Assembly: GCF_000745485.1 (NCBI RefSeq)
Contig: NZ_JQJK01000008.1
Location: 248,001-312,000, forward strand
Reading direction: 5' to 3'
Origin: Methanobacterium veterum
GTDB taxonomy: Archaea; Methanobacteriota; Methanobacteria; Methanobacteriales; Methanobacteriaceae
DNA length: 64,000 nt
Positions 1 through 9,615 of the stretch are shown piece after piece. Numbering within the stretch: the first letter of the stretch is position 1; the number at the start of each line of letters is the position of its first letter. A program made the position numbers and the translations under genes. The notes beneath the pieces are model-generated. The model was not told where the DNA came from. It searched no databases and saw only the letters and a list, made by a program, of their open reading frames with translations.

Positions 1-1
1 A

Positions 2-541
2 ACCAGTATTGTAATTGGCGAAGCTGCAATGAAAAGCGACATGGGAGTTGTAATGAGCGAAGTACACGGAATGGCCCAACGTGGAGGGGTTGTCTCAACA
101 GAACTTAAAATAGGGAACTCAAAAAGCCCAATAATCGAAAAAGGCAGTGCTGACCTTTTAATTGCATTTGAACCGATGGAAGCACTTAGGGCAATCCCCA
201 AAGCAAGCAAAGACACATATGTTATTGTAAATACTTCCCCAATAATGCCTTTTAACATAATTGGAAGTGAAGTGCCTTATCCCAAAATTCAAGATATTTT
301 AGATGAACTTAAATCAAAAGTAAAGGATGTATTCGCCCTTGATGCTGAAAAAGCAGCAAAAGAGGCAGGACATATACTTTCACTTAATATGGTTATGCTT
401 GGAGGGTCTACTGCTGTTTCAGGCTTCCCAATAGATAAAGAAGCTGTCTTAAAATCAATGAAGGCAAACTTACCTCAAAAAAGCATTCCTATTAATATGA
501 AAGCATATGAAAAAGGGTTTGAGTTTGTTTCATCTAAGTAA
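2..541 (+). CDS. iorB: Indolepyruvate ferredoxin oxidoreductase subunit beta, 5' end outside window
   Basis: Beta subunit of indolepyruvate:ferredoxin oxidoreductase, which with IorA converts aryl-pyruvates to aryl-acetyl-CoA with reduction of ferredoxin, or runs in reverse to make aromatic amino acids from aryl acids. The frame is open from base 2 with no stop, so the N terminus lies before the window. The motif VHGMAQRGG and the following VSTELKIG are typical of the gamma-type domain of 2-oxoacid:ferredoxin oxidoreductases, as is the C-terminal part with MVMLGGSTAVSGFPI. About 179 residues are present, close to the usual 190-200. The aryl-CoA ligase gene lies on the opposite strand 1.6 kb away, which fits an aryl-acid salvage role. 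IorA would be expected just upstream, outside the window. Confidence 0.9.
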   Translation, partial: TSIVIGEAAMKSDMGVVMSEVHGMAQRGGVVSTELKIGNSKSPIIEKGSADLLIAFEPMEALRAIPKASKDTYVIVNTSPIMPFNIIGSEVPYPKIQDILDELKSKVKDVFALDAEKAAKEAGHILSLNMVMLGGSTAVSGFPIDKEAVLKSMKANLPQKSIPINMKAYEKGFEFVSSK

Positions 542-734
542 TTTCTATTTTTTACTATTTAACAAGTAATTTTTAGGTTATGTAGAAATCATCATTTTTC
601 AATGTTTTCTACAAAGCCTAATTTTAAATATTAGACTGTAACATAATAATTACTTCCAATAATTAATTATTTATCAATTTAATACATTGAGTAAACAGAT
701 TACAGTTAAATAGTAAATGAGATGGAAAAAAAAC

Positions 735-899
735 ATGACAAAAAAGATATTATACTATCTTAAACTCTTAAATTTAAAGAACTTAGCATCACACCTTTCT
801 GGCAAGATACCTAAGTGGGCCATTATAACAATAATTGCAGCGATAATACTGGTGCGTATTTTAGCAGGTTTATCAAGGTGTATTTCCATTAAAAATTAG
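735..899 (+). CDS. Small single-span membrane protein, uncertain
   Basis: Open frame of 54 codons from the ATG at 735, or 60 from the ATG at 717. The later start is preceded by GAGATGG at nine bases, so it is the better choice. The product has a basic N-terminal half rich in Lys and Leu and one hydrophobic segment around residues 28-45 (WAIITIIAAIILVRILAGL). No family is recognised. It stands alone between iorB and another poorly conserved frame in AT-rich DNA, so chance coding cannot be excluded. Confidence 0.35.
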   Translation: MTKKILYYLKLLNLKNLASHLSGKIPKWAIITIIAAIILVRILAGLSRCISIKN

Positions 900-1101
900 T
901 AGATACATTAAAATTTTTCTAATTCTCAGTTAAATTTTTTACTGCTTAATTTCAATCTATTTCTTTTTAAAGGTTTTAATTTTACTTAATCTTGATATTA
1001 TTAATTATGCAAAGCAGTAATTCCATTTTAGATAATTTTAAATATGAGAATGAATTAATATTTTACTTCATTATGTCAGGGATTCCTCTAAAAAATAAAT
1101 T

Positions 1102-1473
1102 TTGAAGGTGTCCATTACAGCCATTATTTTACAAATATCAATCAAAGGACGTGAAAAAACGGATATTAATAGTAGAAGCGGTTTAATTGTAATTCTTATA
1201 GTGGTAGTTATTGGAGCGGCGTATATTACACTGGCAAGTCAGATTAATCACAATCAAACAAGTTCAAATACATCAAATATTACCCCTGCACATGATAATG
1301 CCAATGGCTCAGGAAATACCAATACATCCATTAACAATGGAACCAGTTCCCAAAATGATATTCATACAAATAGTACAACCAGTACAAAAACAACCAATCA
1401 GACTCAAAATACTACGGTTAACTCTACCAAAAAAGTAAGCGCCCAGGCATTTACAATGAGTAACTCATCATAA
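1102..1473 (+). CDS. Membrane-anchored Thr/Asn/Ser-rich protein
   Basis: Hypothetical protein of up to 123 residues, starting at TTG 1102 or GTG 1108; the start is uncertain. One hydrophobic segment lies near residues 28-45 (GLIVILIVVVIGAAYITLA). About 75 residues of Asn, Thr and Ser with several N-x-S/T sequons follow. This is the form of a surface protein held by an N-terminal membrane anchor and exposed outside the cell, perhaps glycosylated. No catalytic domain is visible. Composition is biased, so similarity searches will say little. Confidence 0.5.
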   Translation: MKVSITAIILQISIKGREKTDINSRSGLIVILIVVVIGAAYITLASQINHNQTSSNTSNITPAHDNANGSGNTNTSINNGTSSQNDIHTNSTTSTKTTNQTQNTTVNSTKKVSAQAFTMSNSS

Positions 1474-1641
1474 GTAGAATATAAATCGCCAGACTTATGA
1501 TTACTACCAATATAACTAAAAAAAGCGTAGTTTCAATAAATATTCTGATGTAATATTGGATAAAATAAATAAAAAATTCTTTTTTTATTTTTATTCAATT
1601 AATTAAAAATAAATAATAGATTGTATCTATTTTTCAGCTAA

Positions 1642-2073
1642 TTACAACCCATAAATATCTTTAGCCGGGATAACTTCTGCACCGCCATTTTGGAGTGCTT
1701 TAATTCCCCCATCAATATCTTCAGGATGTAATAGAACGATAGCTCCGTTTTCTTTTTCTTCTACGAATGCATAAAGATATTCAAGGTTAATATCATTATC
1801 ATCTAAAATTCCAAGGATTTTACCCAATCCTCCGGGCTGATCTTGCATTCTAACGGCAATTACTTCCCCAATTTTTACAATGAAGTTGTTGTCTTCAAGT
1901 AATTTTTTAGTTTTATCAGGTTCTGGAACTATTAACCTTAAAATTCCAAAATCAGATGTATCTGCAATTGAAAGAGCCCTTATATTGACATCACCTTTTT
2001 CAAGCACATCCAGAGCTTTCCTCATCCTTCCTTTCCTATTTTCCAAAAATATGGACAACTGTTTTACTTTCAT
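1642..2073 (-). CDS. Tandem ACT-domain protein
   Basis: About 143 residues from the ATG at 2073 (first residues MKVKQLSIFLEN); an upstream start at 2097 would add eight residues. Two ACT domains in a row are visible: residues 1-68, and 70-140 beginning with VIAVRMQDQPGGLGKIL. ACT domains bind amino acids and control linked enzymes. The gene follows paaK on the same strand with only a short gap, and paaK-ACT pairs are common in archaea. I infer that it senses an aromatic or branched-chain amino acid for the aryl-CoA ligase pathway. No fused catalytic domain is present. Confidence 0.85.
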   Translation of the reverse strand: MKVKQLSIFLENRKGRMRKALDVLEKGDVNIRALSIADTSDFGILRLIVPEPDKTKKLLEDNNFIVKIGEVIAVRMQDQPGGLGKILGILDDNDINLEYLYAFVEEKENGAIVLLHPEDIDGGIKALQNGGAEVIPAKDIYGL

Positions 2074-2105
2074 AATGACACCCATTGTATTTATCAATGC
2101 TTTTT

Positions 2106-3404
2106 TTATAATTCCCTTTTGTCTATAACCCTTACAGCTTTCCCTTCACTTCTTGGCAGTGTTTTCGGCTCAACAAGGGTTACTTTAACTCTTAAACCAA
2201 TTTCACTGTGGATATAATCTTCAATTTTTTCCCTTATACCAACAAGTTCCTTAATTTCATCTGAAAAAAGACTTTCTGAAGCTTCAACCTGGACTTCAAC
2301 TTCATCCATCAGATGAGGCCTCGTAACGATAATCTGATAATGAGGCTCCACTTCATCGATTCTAAGAAGTGCTTTTTCAATCTGCGATGGGAAGACTGAA
2401 ACTCCCCTGATTTTCATCATATCATCAGTACGTCCGGTAACTCTATCCATTTTAACAAGAGTTCTTCCACATCCACACTTACCCCTTGTGAGTTTAGTTA
2501 CATCTTTTGTTCTAAAACGGATTAATGGAGTGCCTTCACGCGTTAATGTCGTTAAAACAAGTTCTCCCTTTTCACCATCTGGCAATACATCATGGGTTTC
2601 AGAATCTATGATCTCAGGATAAAAATGATCTTCAGAAATATGGAGTCCGTCCCTTTCGCCGCATTCAAGACCTACTCCAGGTCCAATTACCTCAGTAAGT
2701 CCATATATATTGTATGCAGGTGCGTTAAACCTTTTCTGGATTTCCTGACGCATTTCTTCTGTCCACATTTCCGCACCAAAACCTATAGCCTTAAGGCCAA
2801 TAGTTTTCGTATCAATCCCTTCTTCTTCAATTTCTTCAGCAAGATATAACCCATATGAAGGTGTAAAAATCATGACACTTGTTCCAAAGTCCTGCATGAT
2901 TTCAATCTGGCGCTTCGTCTGCCCGGTTGAAATTGGTATAACCGTTGCGCCCATTTTTTGGGCACCGTAATGCACCCCAAATCCACCTGTAAATAAACCA
3001 TAACCGTGAGTATTTTGAATTATATCATCGTCAGTTACTCCAAACATGCACAGACCTCTTGCCATGACTTCGCCCCATATTTCAAGGTCTCCCCTAGTAT
3101 ACCCAGACACAGTTGGTTTTCCTGTTGTTCCTGAAGAAGTATGCACTTCTACGATCTCTTTTCTAGGCACTGCAAACATTCCAAATGGATAAGCATCCCT
3201 TAAATCATCTTTTGTGGTAAATGGGAGCTTTTCAATGTCTTTAAGAGTTTTAATATCCTCAGGTTTAACACCCAGTTCATCAAAACGCTTTTTATAATAT
3301 GGAACGCTTTCATATGCTCTTTTCACTGCCATTTGTAGTCTTTCAAGTTGTAATGTTTCTTTATCGTTTTCTGACATGCACTCTGCTTTTTCATTCCAAA
3401 TCAT
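2106..3404 (-). CDS. paaK: Phenylacetate-CoA ligase family protein
   Basis: AMP-forming aryl-CoA ligase of 432 residues, the usual length. It activates phenylacetate, indoleacetate or similar acids with ATP and CoA. Visible motifs: the P-loop-like adenylation motif [11 protein letters not shown] near residue 88, YNIYGLTEV near 235, and the C-terminal adenylation domain beginning near [18 protein letters not shown]. In methanogens such ligases are paired with IorAB to make aromatic amino acids from exogenous aryl acids, and iorB lies close by on the other strand. The ACT gene follows at once, probably in the same transcript. Confidence 0.9.
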   Translation of the reverse strand: MIWNEKAECMSENDKETLQLERLQMAVKRAYESVPYYKKRFDELGVKPEDIKTLKDIEKLPFTTKDDLRDAYPFGMFAVPRKEIVEVHTSSGTTGKPTVSGYTRGDLEIWGEVMARGLCMFGVTDDDIIQNTHGYGLFTGGFGVHYGAQKMGATVIPISTGQTKRQIEIMQDFGTSVMIFTPSYGLYLAEEIEEEGIDTKTIGLKAIGFGAEMWTEEMRQEIQKRFNAPAYNIYGLTEVIGPGVGLECGERDGLHISEDHFYPEIIDSETHDVLPDGEKGELVLTTLTREGTPLIRFRTKDVTKLTRGKCGCGRTLVKMDRVTGRTDDMMKIRGVSVFPSQIEKALLRIDEVEPHYQIIVTRPHLMDEVEVQVEASESLFSDEIKELVGIREKIEDYIHSEIGLRVKVTLVEPKTLPRSEGKAVRVIDKREL

Positions 3405-4004
3405 CTTATCCCCTGAGTTAATTGATTAGTAGCCAGTAGATTAAAAATGAATTTTCCTTACTTTAGGAAAAATATCTAATTTAATGTAATTAGAAGAAAG
3501 TTATAAAACTTGTTATAAATTTTAAATATAAACTGCCATCTTACTTATTAGATTTAATTTCAAATAATAAAAAATGGTACTCCTGATTTTTGCCAATGTA
3601 TCCACTGAAATAGAAATATTATTTGATTATGGAGAAAATTAATATTTTTCTAAATTTTCAACCACATTATTTACTAAAGTAATTTTACACTGATCATAAT
3701 TATGTTTTATATAACAAAAAATATGGACTAATCAATTGATTTGGTGCTCCATGCCTGGTTTTATGGCCAATAAAAGACCATATTACATGGTGGCAAAATA
3801 GTATGAATTTATACGCAAAAATGCACTTAAACAGAAGTGTTACGGCTTTATATATAAAGTAAACTTAATAGCAATTATTAACAGGAAAAATATTCATGTT
3901 TTTCATGCTTATTTTTAATATTTTCATAATTTTAATAAATTGTGATTGATTACTGGTTAAAATAGGCTAAAATTTGGATAATTTTAATTAATGGAGGTTA
4001 TTAA
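3405..4004. other. 600-bp intergenic region with promoter for the first symporter
   Basis: Divergent spacer between paaK (minus) and the symporter (plus). No open frame of note and no palindrome of the CTNNG-loop type. The one clear signal is a TATA-like run, CTTTATATATAAAG, at 3846-3860. It lies about 150 bases before the symporter start and would imply a 5' leader of about 120-130 bases. A GGAGG stands ahead of the GTG start. Confidence 0.6.
3846..3860 (+). promoter_or_regulatory. Archaeal TATA box, symporter promoter
   Basis: The sequence CTTTATATATAAAG matches the archaeal TATA consensus and is itself palindromic, so orientation rests on context. Expected transcription start is near 3880 on the plus strand. 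Confidence 0.5.
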
Positions 4005-5603
4005 GTGGATTTATTTGCATTAATTGTTGTAGCACTGGTTTATCTCCTCGTAATAGGATATGTAGGTTACATAGCCTGGAAACGGACAAAAAGTGCCGAT
4101 GATTATATGGTTGCAGGAAGAGAAACTCACCCATACATCATGGCCCTCAGTTATGGTGCAACGTTTATCAGTACTGCAGCAATTGTAGGATTTGGTGGTG
4201 TAGCCGCCAATTATGGTATGGGAATTTTATGGCTTGTATTTTTAAACATCATTATAGGAATTTTTATAGCGTTTGTATTCTTTGGAAAACGTACCCGAAA
4301 AATGGGGCATAACTTAAATGCCCTCACATTTCCAGAATTTCTTTCACGTCGTTTCGATAGTAAATTTATTCAGTACTTCTCAGGGGCTGTAATATTTGTT
4401 GGAATGCCGTTATATGCGTCAGCAGTTTTAATTGGTATGGCAAGATTTGTGCAAACGACTCTTCAAATTGATTATAACATAGCTTTAGTTGTAATGGCCC
4501 TTATTGTGGCAGTATATGTTATATTTGGAGGTATAAGGGGAGTAATGTATACCGATGCCCTTCAGGGAACCATTATGTTCTTTGGAATGCTCATTCTGCT
4601 AATTACCATTTACTGGATTACAGGAGGGGTCACTGCAGGTAACCAAGCCCTTACAAATCTAGTCAATGTGGTACCTGCCAGCGCCACAGCAAATGCTACG
4701 GCAACTGGATTTACAGGATGGACTTCCATGCCTGCACTAGGCAGTCCATTCTGGTGGACTCTGATTTCAAGCCTTATTTTAGGTGTTGGTATAGGTGTTT
4801 TATCACAGCCACAGCTTGCAGTAAGGTTCATGACAGTTAAATCCAACAAAGAACTGAACAGAGCTGTAGCAATAGGCGGTCTCTTCATATTCATGACCAC
4901 ATTTGCAGCTTACATCGTAGGGTCTCTCTCTAATGTTTATTTCTTCCAGCATACTGGAATGACCGCAGTTCAAGCTGCAGGGGGTAACCTTGATTCAGTC
5001 ATACCTACGTTCATCAGTGCCGCCATGCCTTTATGGTTTGCATATGTGTTTATGATTGTTCTGCTTTCAGCAGCCATGTCTACACTTTCTGCTCAATTCC
5101 ACGTGCAGGGTACTGCTCTTGGAAGGGACATATACGAAACTATATCCAATAAGAAAAGAGGATCTTCAGTGAACGTAGCACGTATAGGTATCTTAATAGC
5201 AGTTATAATAGCAGTAATTCTTGGATTTATCCTTCCAGGAAGTATAGTGGCAGTAGGGACATCAATATGGTTTGGTATAACCGCTGCGGCATTTCTTTCA
5301 ATATACACAGCTGCTATATACTGGAAGAAAGCTACAAAAGTTGGAGTTATTGCAGGACTTGTATCTGGAACTTTTGCCAGTTTCTTCTGGCTAGTATTCC
5401 AGTACAAAAAATCAGCAGAGGCACTTGGTATTTGCAAGGCACTTACAGGTAATGCAGTTCTTATAACTGCAAGTCCATGGCCTACTATAGACCCTATTGT
5501 CATAGGCCTTCCAGTAGCAGCAATTGTAACTATCATAGTGTGTTTAATTACCAAACCTCCAAGTAAAGAACACTTAGACAAGTGCTTTAACGGAATAAAA
5601 TAA
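4005..5603 (+). CDS. Sodium:solute symporter family protein, copy 1
   Basis: 532-residue member of the sodium:solute symporter (SSS) family, which couples Na+ entry to uptake of small solutes. GTG start with GGAGG upstream. About 13 hydrophobic segments are spread through the sequence. Family-typical stretches include YMVAGRETHP near residue 35, FPEFLSRRFDSKF near 110, and the Na+-site helix region LLSAAMSTLSAQ near 350. The substrate cannot be told from sequence; acetate, proline and pantothenate carriers share this fold. A very similar 532-residue copy lies at 15777-17375. That copy has a small accessory membrane gene just upstream, and this one does not. Confidence 0.9.
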   Translation: MDLFALIVVALVYLLVIGYVGYIAWKRTKSADDYMVAGRETHPYIMALSYGATFISTAAIVGFGGVAANYGMGILWLVFLNIIIGIFIAFVFFGKRTRKMGHNLNALTFPEFLSRRFDSKFIQYFSGAVIFVGMPLYASAVLIGMARFVQTTLQIDYNIALVVMALIVAVYVIFGGIRGVMYTDALQGTIMFFGMLILLITIYWITGGVTAGNQALTNLVNVVPASATANATATGFTGWTSMPALGSPFWWTLISSLILGVGIGVLSQPQLAVRFMTVKSNKELNRAVAIGGLFIFMTTFAAYIVGSLSNVYFFQHTGMTAVQAAGGNLDSVIPTFISAAMPLWFAYVFMIVLLSAAMSTLSAQFHVQGTALGRDIYETISNKKRGSSVNVARIGILIAVIIAVILGFILPGSIVAVGTSIWFGITAAAFLSIYTAAIYWKKATKVGVIAGLVSGTFASFFWLVFQYKKSAEALGICKALTGNAVLITASPWPTIDPIVIGLPVAAIVTIIVCLITKPPSKEHLDKCFNGIK

Positions 5604-5710
5604 ATTTATTTAGGGGATTATCCCCACCTATCTATTTTTCAATTCAAAATTTTAATAAATATTACACTTCATACTAAAATCAACTGAAATCATTAATTCT
5701 GGTTTTTATT

Positions 5711-6574
5711 ATGGAAAAAAAAGCATTTGACATCAAAAAACATGATTTTAAAGAATGGAAATCCATATTTAATAATCCGCAGCCCATAACAATTAAAAGT
5801 TTCATTACAGGATATGTAATATTAAATAAACGCGGTGCATTGAACCCAGATCATCCGAAAGCGAGTATTATCAAAGATGAACTTTTAGAGGTTCCAGTAC
5901 TAGCCCACTGGATCCACCATGAAAAACTGGGTGATTATTTAATAGATACAGGTTTAGATAGCTCATATCATGATGATCCTCACGGAAATATGAAAGGACT
6001 ATTTGCAAAACTATTTATAAAAGCCAATTTATTTGTGGATGAGTACAAACAGGCTGAAAATCAAAATATTGGTCACCATATTGAAAAAAATAAAATTAAA
6101 TTAAAAGGAGTCTTTTTTACCCACCTCCACTCAGATCATATCGCGGGAACACGTGAACTACCCAAAAACATCACATACACTGCCAGTAAAGATGAAAAAT
6201 ATCATGATTACAAACCGCTTTTTTACGGGGATTACTTAAAAGGTGTAAAAACACTTTATGAAATTAATTTTAAAGACGCTGCAGATATGCCTATTCTAGG
6301 AAAGAGCATTGATATTTTTGGTGATGGATCTCTGTGGGCAATATCAACACCAGGACATACCAAAGGCCATACCTCTTTTTTAATTAACACACTAAATGGC
6401 CCTGTCTTATTAGCTGGAGATGTTTGTTATATTAAATTAAGTCTAAAAAACGGAATAGCCCCCAGCAGTTATACTGAAGATATAAAAGTCAATCAAGAGA
6501 CTTTTAACAGGATAATTAAGTTTAAAAGGGCTTATCCACAAATTGAAGTGTTTTGTGGACATGAACTATCCTAA
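5711..6574 (+). CDS. MBL-fold metallo-hydrolase (lactonase-like)
   Basis: 287-residue metallo-beta-lactamase-fold protein. The metal motif HxHxDH is seen as HLHSDH near residue 138, with further ligands in STPGHTKGHT near 215 and LLAGD near 236, and a late His in FCGHEL near the C terminus. The spacing resembles the N-acyl-homoserine lactonase/AttM branch of the superfamily, but the substrate is unknown. It is probably cytoplasmic, as no signal peptide is seen. It lies 107 bases after the symporter and before a sensor kinase gene, with no obvious operon link. Confidence 0.8.
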   Translation: MEKKAFDIKKHDFKEWKSIFNNPQPITIKSFITGYVILNKRGALNPDHPKASIIKDELLEVPVLAHWIHHEKLGDYLIDTGLDSSYHDDPHGNMKGLFAKLFIKANLFVDEYKQAENQNIGHHIEKNKIKLKGVFFTHLHSDHIAGTRELPKNITYTASKDEKYHDYKPLFYGDYLKGVKTLYEINFKDAADMPILGKSIDIFGDGSLWAISTPGHTKGHTSFLINTLNGPVLLAGDVCYIKLSLKNGIAPSSYTEDIKVNQETFNRIIKFKRAYPQIEVFCGHELS

Positions 6575-6736
6575 TATATTTTTAAATAATAATTAAATCA
6601 TTATTAGTATTAATAAATTCTATTCCATTTAAAAATTTTTTCATAACTAAATAAAAAAACATAATAATGAGAACAATACAAAATAGTAACTATATCATTA
6701 TTTAATTTTTCATTATAAGAAGGTATTACTTAAATA

Positions 6737-8782
6737 ATGAATAGGATGAATAAAATGGAATTGAAAAGCCTGTTTTCGCTAAATGAAACGGACTACATAA
6801 CCATATTCGAAAATACAGAAGAGGAAATACATATCCATGAATTAGTACATGATAGACACAATAAAGTTATAGACTTTGTTTTTAAATATATAAATCCGGC
6901 TTCCACGCTTAACTCAACTGCATCAAAGGAAAAAATAATTGGCAAATGTGCCAGTGATGTATATAACTCTCCAAGAGCCATAGCAGATTATGTAAAAGCC
7001 GCTAATGAAATTATCAGAACTCGGAAAAGTAAAAAATTCGAAACATATTTCGAATCATTAAACAAACACTTCGCAGTATCTGCATTTTTTTTAAATGGGT
7101 TATTTGTAACTGTTGGCCGTGATATTAGCGAACAAAAAGAAGCTGAAAGTCAAATTATGATTCAAGCCGAAATATTATCCCAGGTAAGAGATGCTGTAAT
7201 TGCAGTTGACGATGCAAATTATATAACATACTGGAATAAAGGAGCCGAAGATCTATACGGCTTTAAATCAGAGGAAGTACTGGGAAAAATATTTGCCGAT
7301 GTTGTTAACTACCGCTGGTTAAATGTAGAAGACAGAAAAAATGCTCATCAAAGACTTAAAACTATAGGAAAATGGCAGGGGGAAAATTTAAGTACCAAAA
7401 AGAATGGAGAAGAAATTTATGTTGAATCCTCAATTCACGCGTTTAAAGACGATAAAGGTAATTATATTGGTACAATTTCTGTAATACATGATCTTACCGA
7501 GCCGGTGCATATAAAACAAGCACTGGAGAAGAACTATACTCGACTTCAAGAAGCCCAGAGAATAGGGCATATTGGTAACTGGGAATGGGATATCCCAAGT
7601 AACGTAATAACCCTTTCTGAAGGCCTGTACCAAATTTATGGGATCAATTCATCTAATTTAGTAAAATATGACACTATTTTGAATATGATCCTTCCAGAAG
7701 ATCAGGATATTGTTAATTATAATCTGGAAAAAGCACTTAGAGAATGTAAACCATTTAAATATGAAATTAGAATACGGCGTCATGATGGGAATATCAGAAT
7801 AATCTCATGCCGTGGAGAAGTAGTTACTGACTTTGCCGGACATCCTCTAAACATTATCTGCGTCGAACAGGATATTACAGAACGTAAAGAAATTGAATAT
7901 GCTCTTGGGGAAGCAAAAAATGAATTAGAATCAAAAGTAAAAAGACGGACACGGGAATTAAAAGAAGCTAACGGGCGCCTTCAAAAAGAACTTGAAGAAC
8001 GAAAAATTACAGAAAATAAACTTAAGAAAAGTCAAAAAAATCTTAAATCGCTTATAGAAGAGTTAAAACGTTCTAATGAGGAACTGCAGCAGTTTGCTTA
8101 TGTATCATCACATGACCTTCAAGAACCTCTCAGGACCATTACCAGTTTTACCCAGTTAATTGAACGTCGTTATAAAGATAAGTTAGATTCAGATGCTGAT
8201 GAGTTTATTGAATATATTGTAGATGCCGCAAAAAGGATGCAAACTTTAATTAACGACCTCCTGAACTACTCACGCGTAGCAACAAGAGGAAAAGAGTTTG
8301 AACTAACCAATACTGAAGAAATCATTGAAAACACAAAATCCAATCTTTATGCATCTATAAAAGAAAATAGTGCCCAAATTACCCATGAAAACCTTCCTAA
8401 AATAATGGCCGATAAAAGGCAGATGATTCAACTGTTCCAGAATTTAATAGGAAACGCCATTAAATTTAAAAAACCAGATGAACCTCCTAAAATCCACATC
8501 AAAGCTCGTAAAGATAAAAATAGAAATGAACATGTTTTCAGCGTCCGTGACAATGGAATTGGAATGGATCAGCAGTATGCAGAGCGTATTTTTATAATAT
8601 TTCAGAGATTACATACCCAAGATGAATATGAAGGTACAGGAATTGGACTTGCAGTCTCTAAGAGGATTGTTGAACGTCACGGCGGGCATATCTGGGTTGA
8701 GTCTGAACCATCTACAGGTTCAACATTTTATTTTACCATCCCAGAAAGAAGCCTTCAAAAAAGCCAGAACATTAAAAGCTAA
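6737..8782 (+). CDS. PAS-domain sensor histidine kinase, 681 aa
   Basis: Cytoplasmic sensor kinase with no membrane spans. Three PAS domains lie at about residues 20-140, 145-265 and 270-395, each ended by a PAC-like motif (DISEQKEAE, DITERKEIE). A coiled coil follows at about 395-455. The HisKA domain carries the phosphoacceptor His in SSHDLQEPLRT, and HATPase is at about 565-675 with NLIGNAIKFKKPDEPPK (N box), DNGIGMDQQ (G1) and GTGIGLAVSKRI (G2). The kinase half is nearly the same as that of the 1435-residue kinase on the opposite strand. No response regulator is encoded nearby. The stop abuts that of the converging 118-aa gene. Confidence 0.92.
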   Translation: MNRMNKMELKSLFSLNETDYITIFENTEEEIHIHELVHDRHNKVIDFVFKYINPASTLNSTASKEKIIGKCASDVYNSPRAIADYVKAANEIIRTRKSKKFETYFESLNKHFAVSAFFLNGLFVTVGRDISEQKEAESQIMIQAEILSQVRDAVIAVDDANYITYWNKGAEDLYGFKSEEVLGKIFADVVNYRWLNVEDRKNAHQRLKTIGKWQGENLSTKKNGEEIYVESSIHAFKDDKGNYIGTISVIHDLTEPVHIKQALEKNYTRLQEAQRIGHIGNWEWDIPSNVITLSEGLYQIYGINSSNLVKYDTILNMILPEDQDIVNYNLEKALRECKPFKYEIRIRRHDGNIRIISCRGEVVTDFAGHPLNIICVEQDITERKEIEYALGEAKNELESKVKRRTRELKEANGRLQKELEERKITENKLKKSQKNLKSLIEELKRSNEELQQFAYVSSHDLQEPLRTITSFTQLIERRYKDKLDSDADEFIEYIVDAAKRMQTLINDLLNYSRVATRGKEFELTNTEEIIENTKSNLYASIKENSAQITHENLPKIMADKRQMIQLFQNLIGNAIKFKKPDEPPKIHIKARKDKNRNEHVFSVRDNGIGMDQQYAERIFIIFQRLHTQDEYEGTGIGLAVSKRIVERHGGHIWVESEPSTGSTFYFTIPERSLQKSQNIKS

Positions 8783-9139
8783 CTACAATAAATTTAATAA
8801 TTCTTTAATATCCAATTTATCTAAATCTTTAGGTTCTTTTATGCCATATTTTTCATATAAATCTCTTAAATCATGTTTTGCAACGATTTCGTAGAATTTT
8901 TTGTCCTCTAATTTTTTATTCTGCTTTATCTCTTCAAGCTCAACAATACATTTTCTAAGTATTTCATCGGCATTTTCAAGTTCATCAAGTTCATTAATTA
9001 AATTACTGTCACTTTTAGGCATTTCAACATCCATATCTTTATAATAAAACGATTTAAAAGTGTTATTTTGATCTATAACTTTATAAATGATTATAATTTG
9101 TTCTTGAAGTTCTTCTACTTCTTTTTTGGTCAAATCCAT
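8783..9139 (-). CDS. Hypothetical Glu/Lys-rich helical protein, 118 aa
   Basis: 118 residues, charged and probably helical, with a good ribosome binding site (AGGTGAT) before the ATG. It ends exactly where the converging sensor kinase ends. Sequence is rich in Leu, Glu and Lys with possible coiled-coil stretches at about residues 1-20 and 45-80. No domain is recognised. It may partner the kinases, but only its position suggests this. Confidence 0.65.
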   Translation of the reverse strand: MDLTKKEVEELQEQIIIIYKVIDQNNTFKSFYYKDMDVEMPKSDSNLINELDELENADEILRKCIVELEEIKQNKKLEDKKFYEIVAKHDLRDLYEKYGIKEPKDLDKLDIKELLNLL

Positions 9140-9213
9140 GATATCACCTGAAATAGGAATGAGTTTTTAATAGAGTTATAGATCTCAAGAGTAAATAAAT
9201 TTCAGTAAAATAG

Positions 9214-9346
9214 TTACGTCTCATTTTCTTCAATAACTTTCTGTACCAAAGCAGAATCAACATAAGCACGAACTTCAACTATAATGTTATTTTTAAATTG
9301 GACTATCCAGCAATAAGTATTGTTGAATGGCAATCCTTCTAGAGCT
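9214..9346 (-). pseudogene. C-terminal remnant of a SnoaL/NTF2-like protein
   Basis: The last 40 codons or so of this 60-codon frame read NTYCWIVQFKNNIIVEVR followed by AYVDSALV. This is the end of a SnoaL-like (NTF2 fold) domain, a family of about 120-130 residues. Upstream on the coding strand the frame runs into the palindromic array at 9347-9486 instead of the rest of the domain. The first 20 residues of the open frame are encoded by palindromes. I infer a gene whose 5' part was lost or replaced by the array. Confidence 0.65.
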
Positions 9347-9486
9347 GCAAAAACTATGTTTTTGCGGTCCTCGAAAACTGTAGGTTTTCGGGACATGTGA
9401 TAAATGAAACATGCAAATCTTAAAGATTTGCTGCGTCAAAATTATAAACTTTGACAGTTTCTCACGGTTGAAGAACGTAGTTCCTC
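9347..9486. repeat. Palindrome array A
   Basis: A run of short inverted repeats: 9347-9365 (GCAAAAA-CTATG-TTTTTGC), 9371-9390 (TCGAAAAC, loop TGTAG, GTTTTCG), 9413-9431 (GCAAATC-TTAAA-GATTTGC), 9435-9455 (GTCAAA/TTTGAC arms) and 9470-9486 (GAAGAA-CGTAG-TTCCTC). Stems differ but several loops are CTNNG or its complement. Linkers are 4-20 bases. The array begins at the broken SnoaL-like remnant and ends in noncoding DNA before the large kinase. Confidence 0.8.
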
Positions 9487-9615
9487 AAACATGGAAAAAT
9501 TTTTCATTCTCGCCTTTGTCAATATTATTAAATATATTTTGGACCTGATAAACTTGAATAGACATTATTAGACCTCCTATCAAAAAATAACTTAATAACA
9601 TAAAATTAGAATTTA

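Noticed and set aside
5093..5581. 162-codon minus frame opposite symporter 1
   Set aside because: Shadow of a membrane protein gene; a similar shadow occurs in the other symporter copy.
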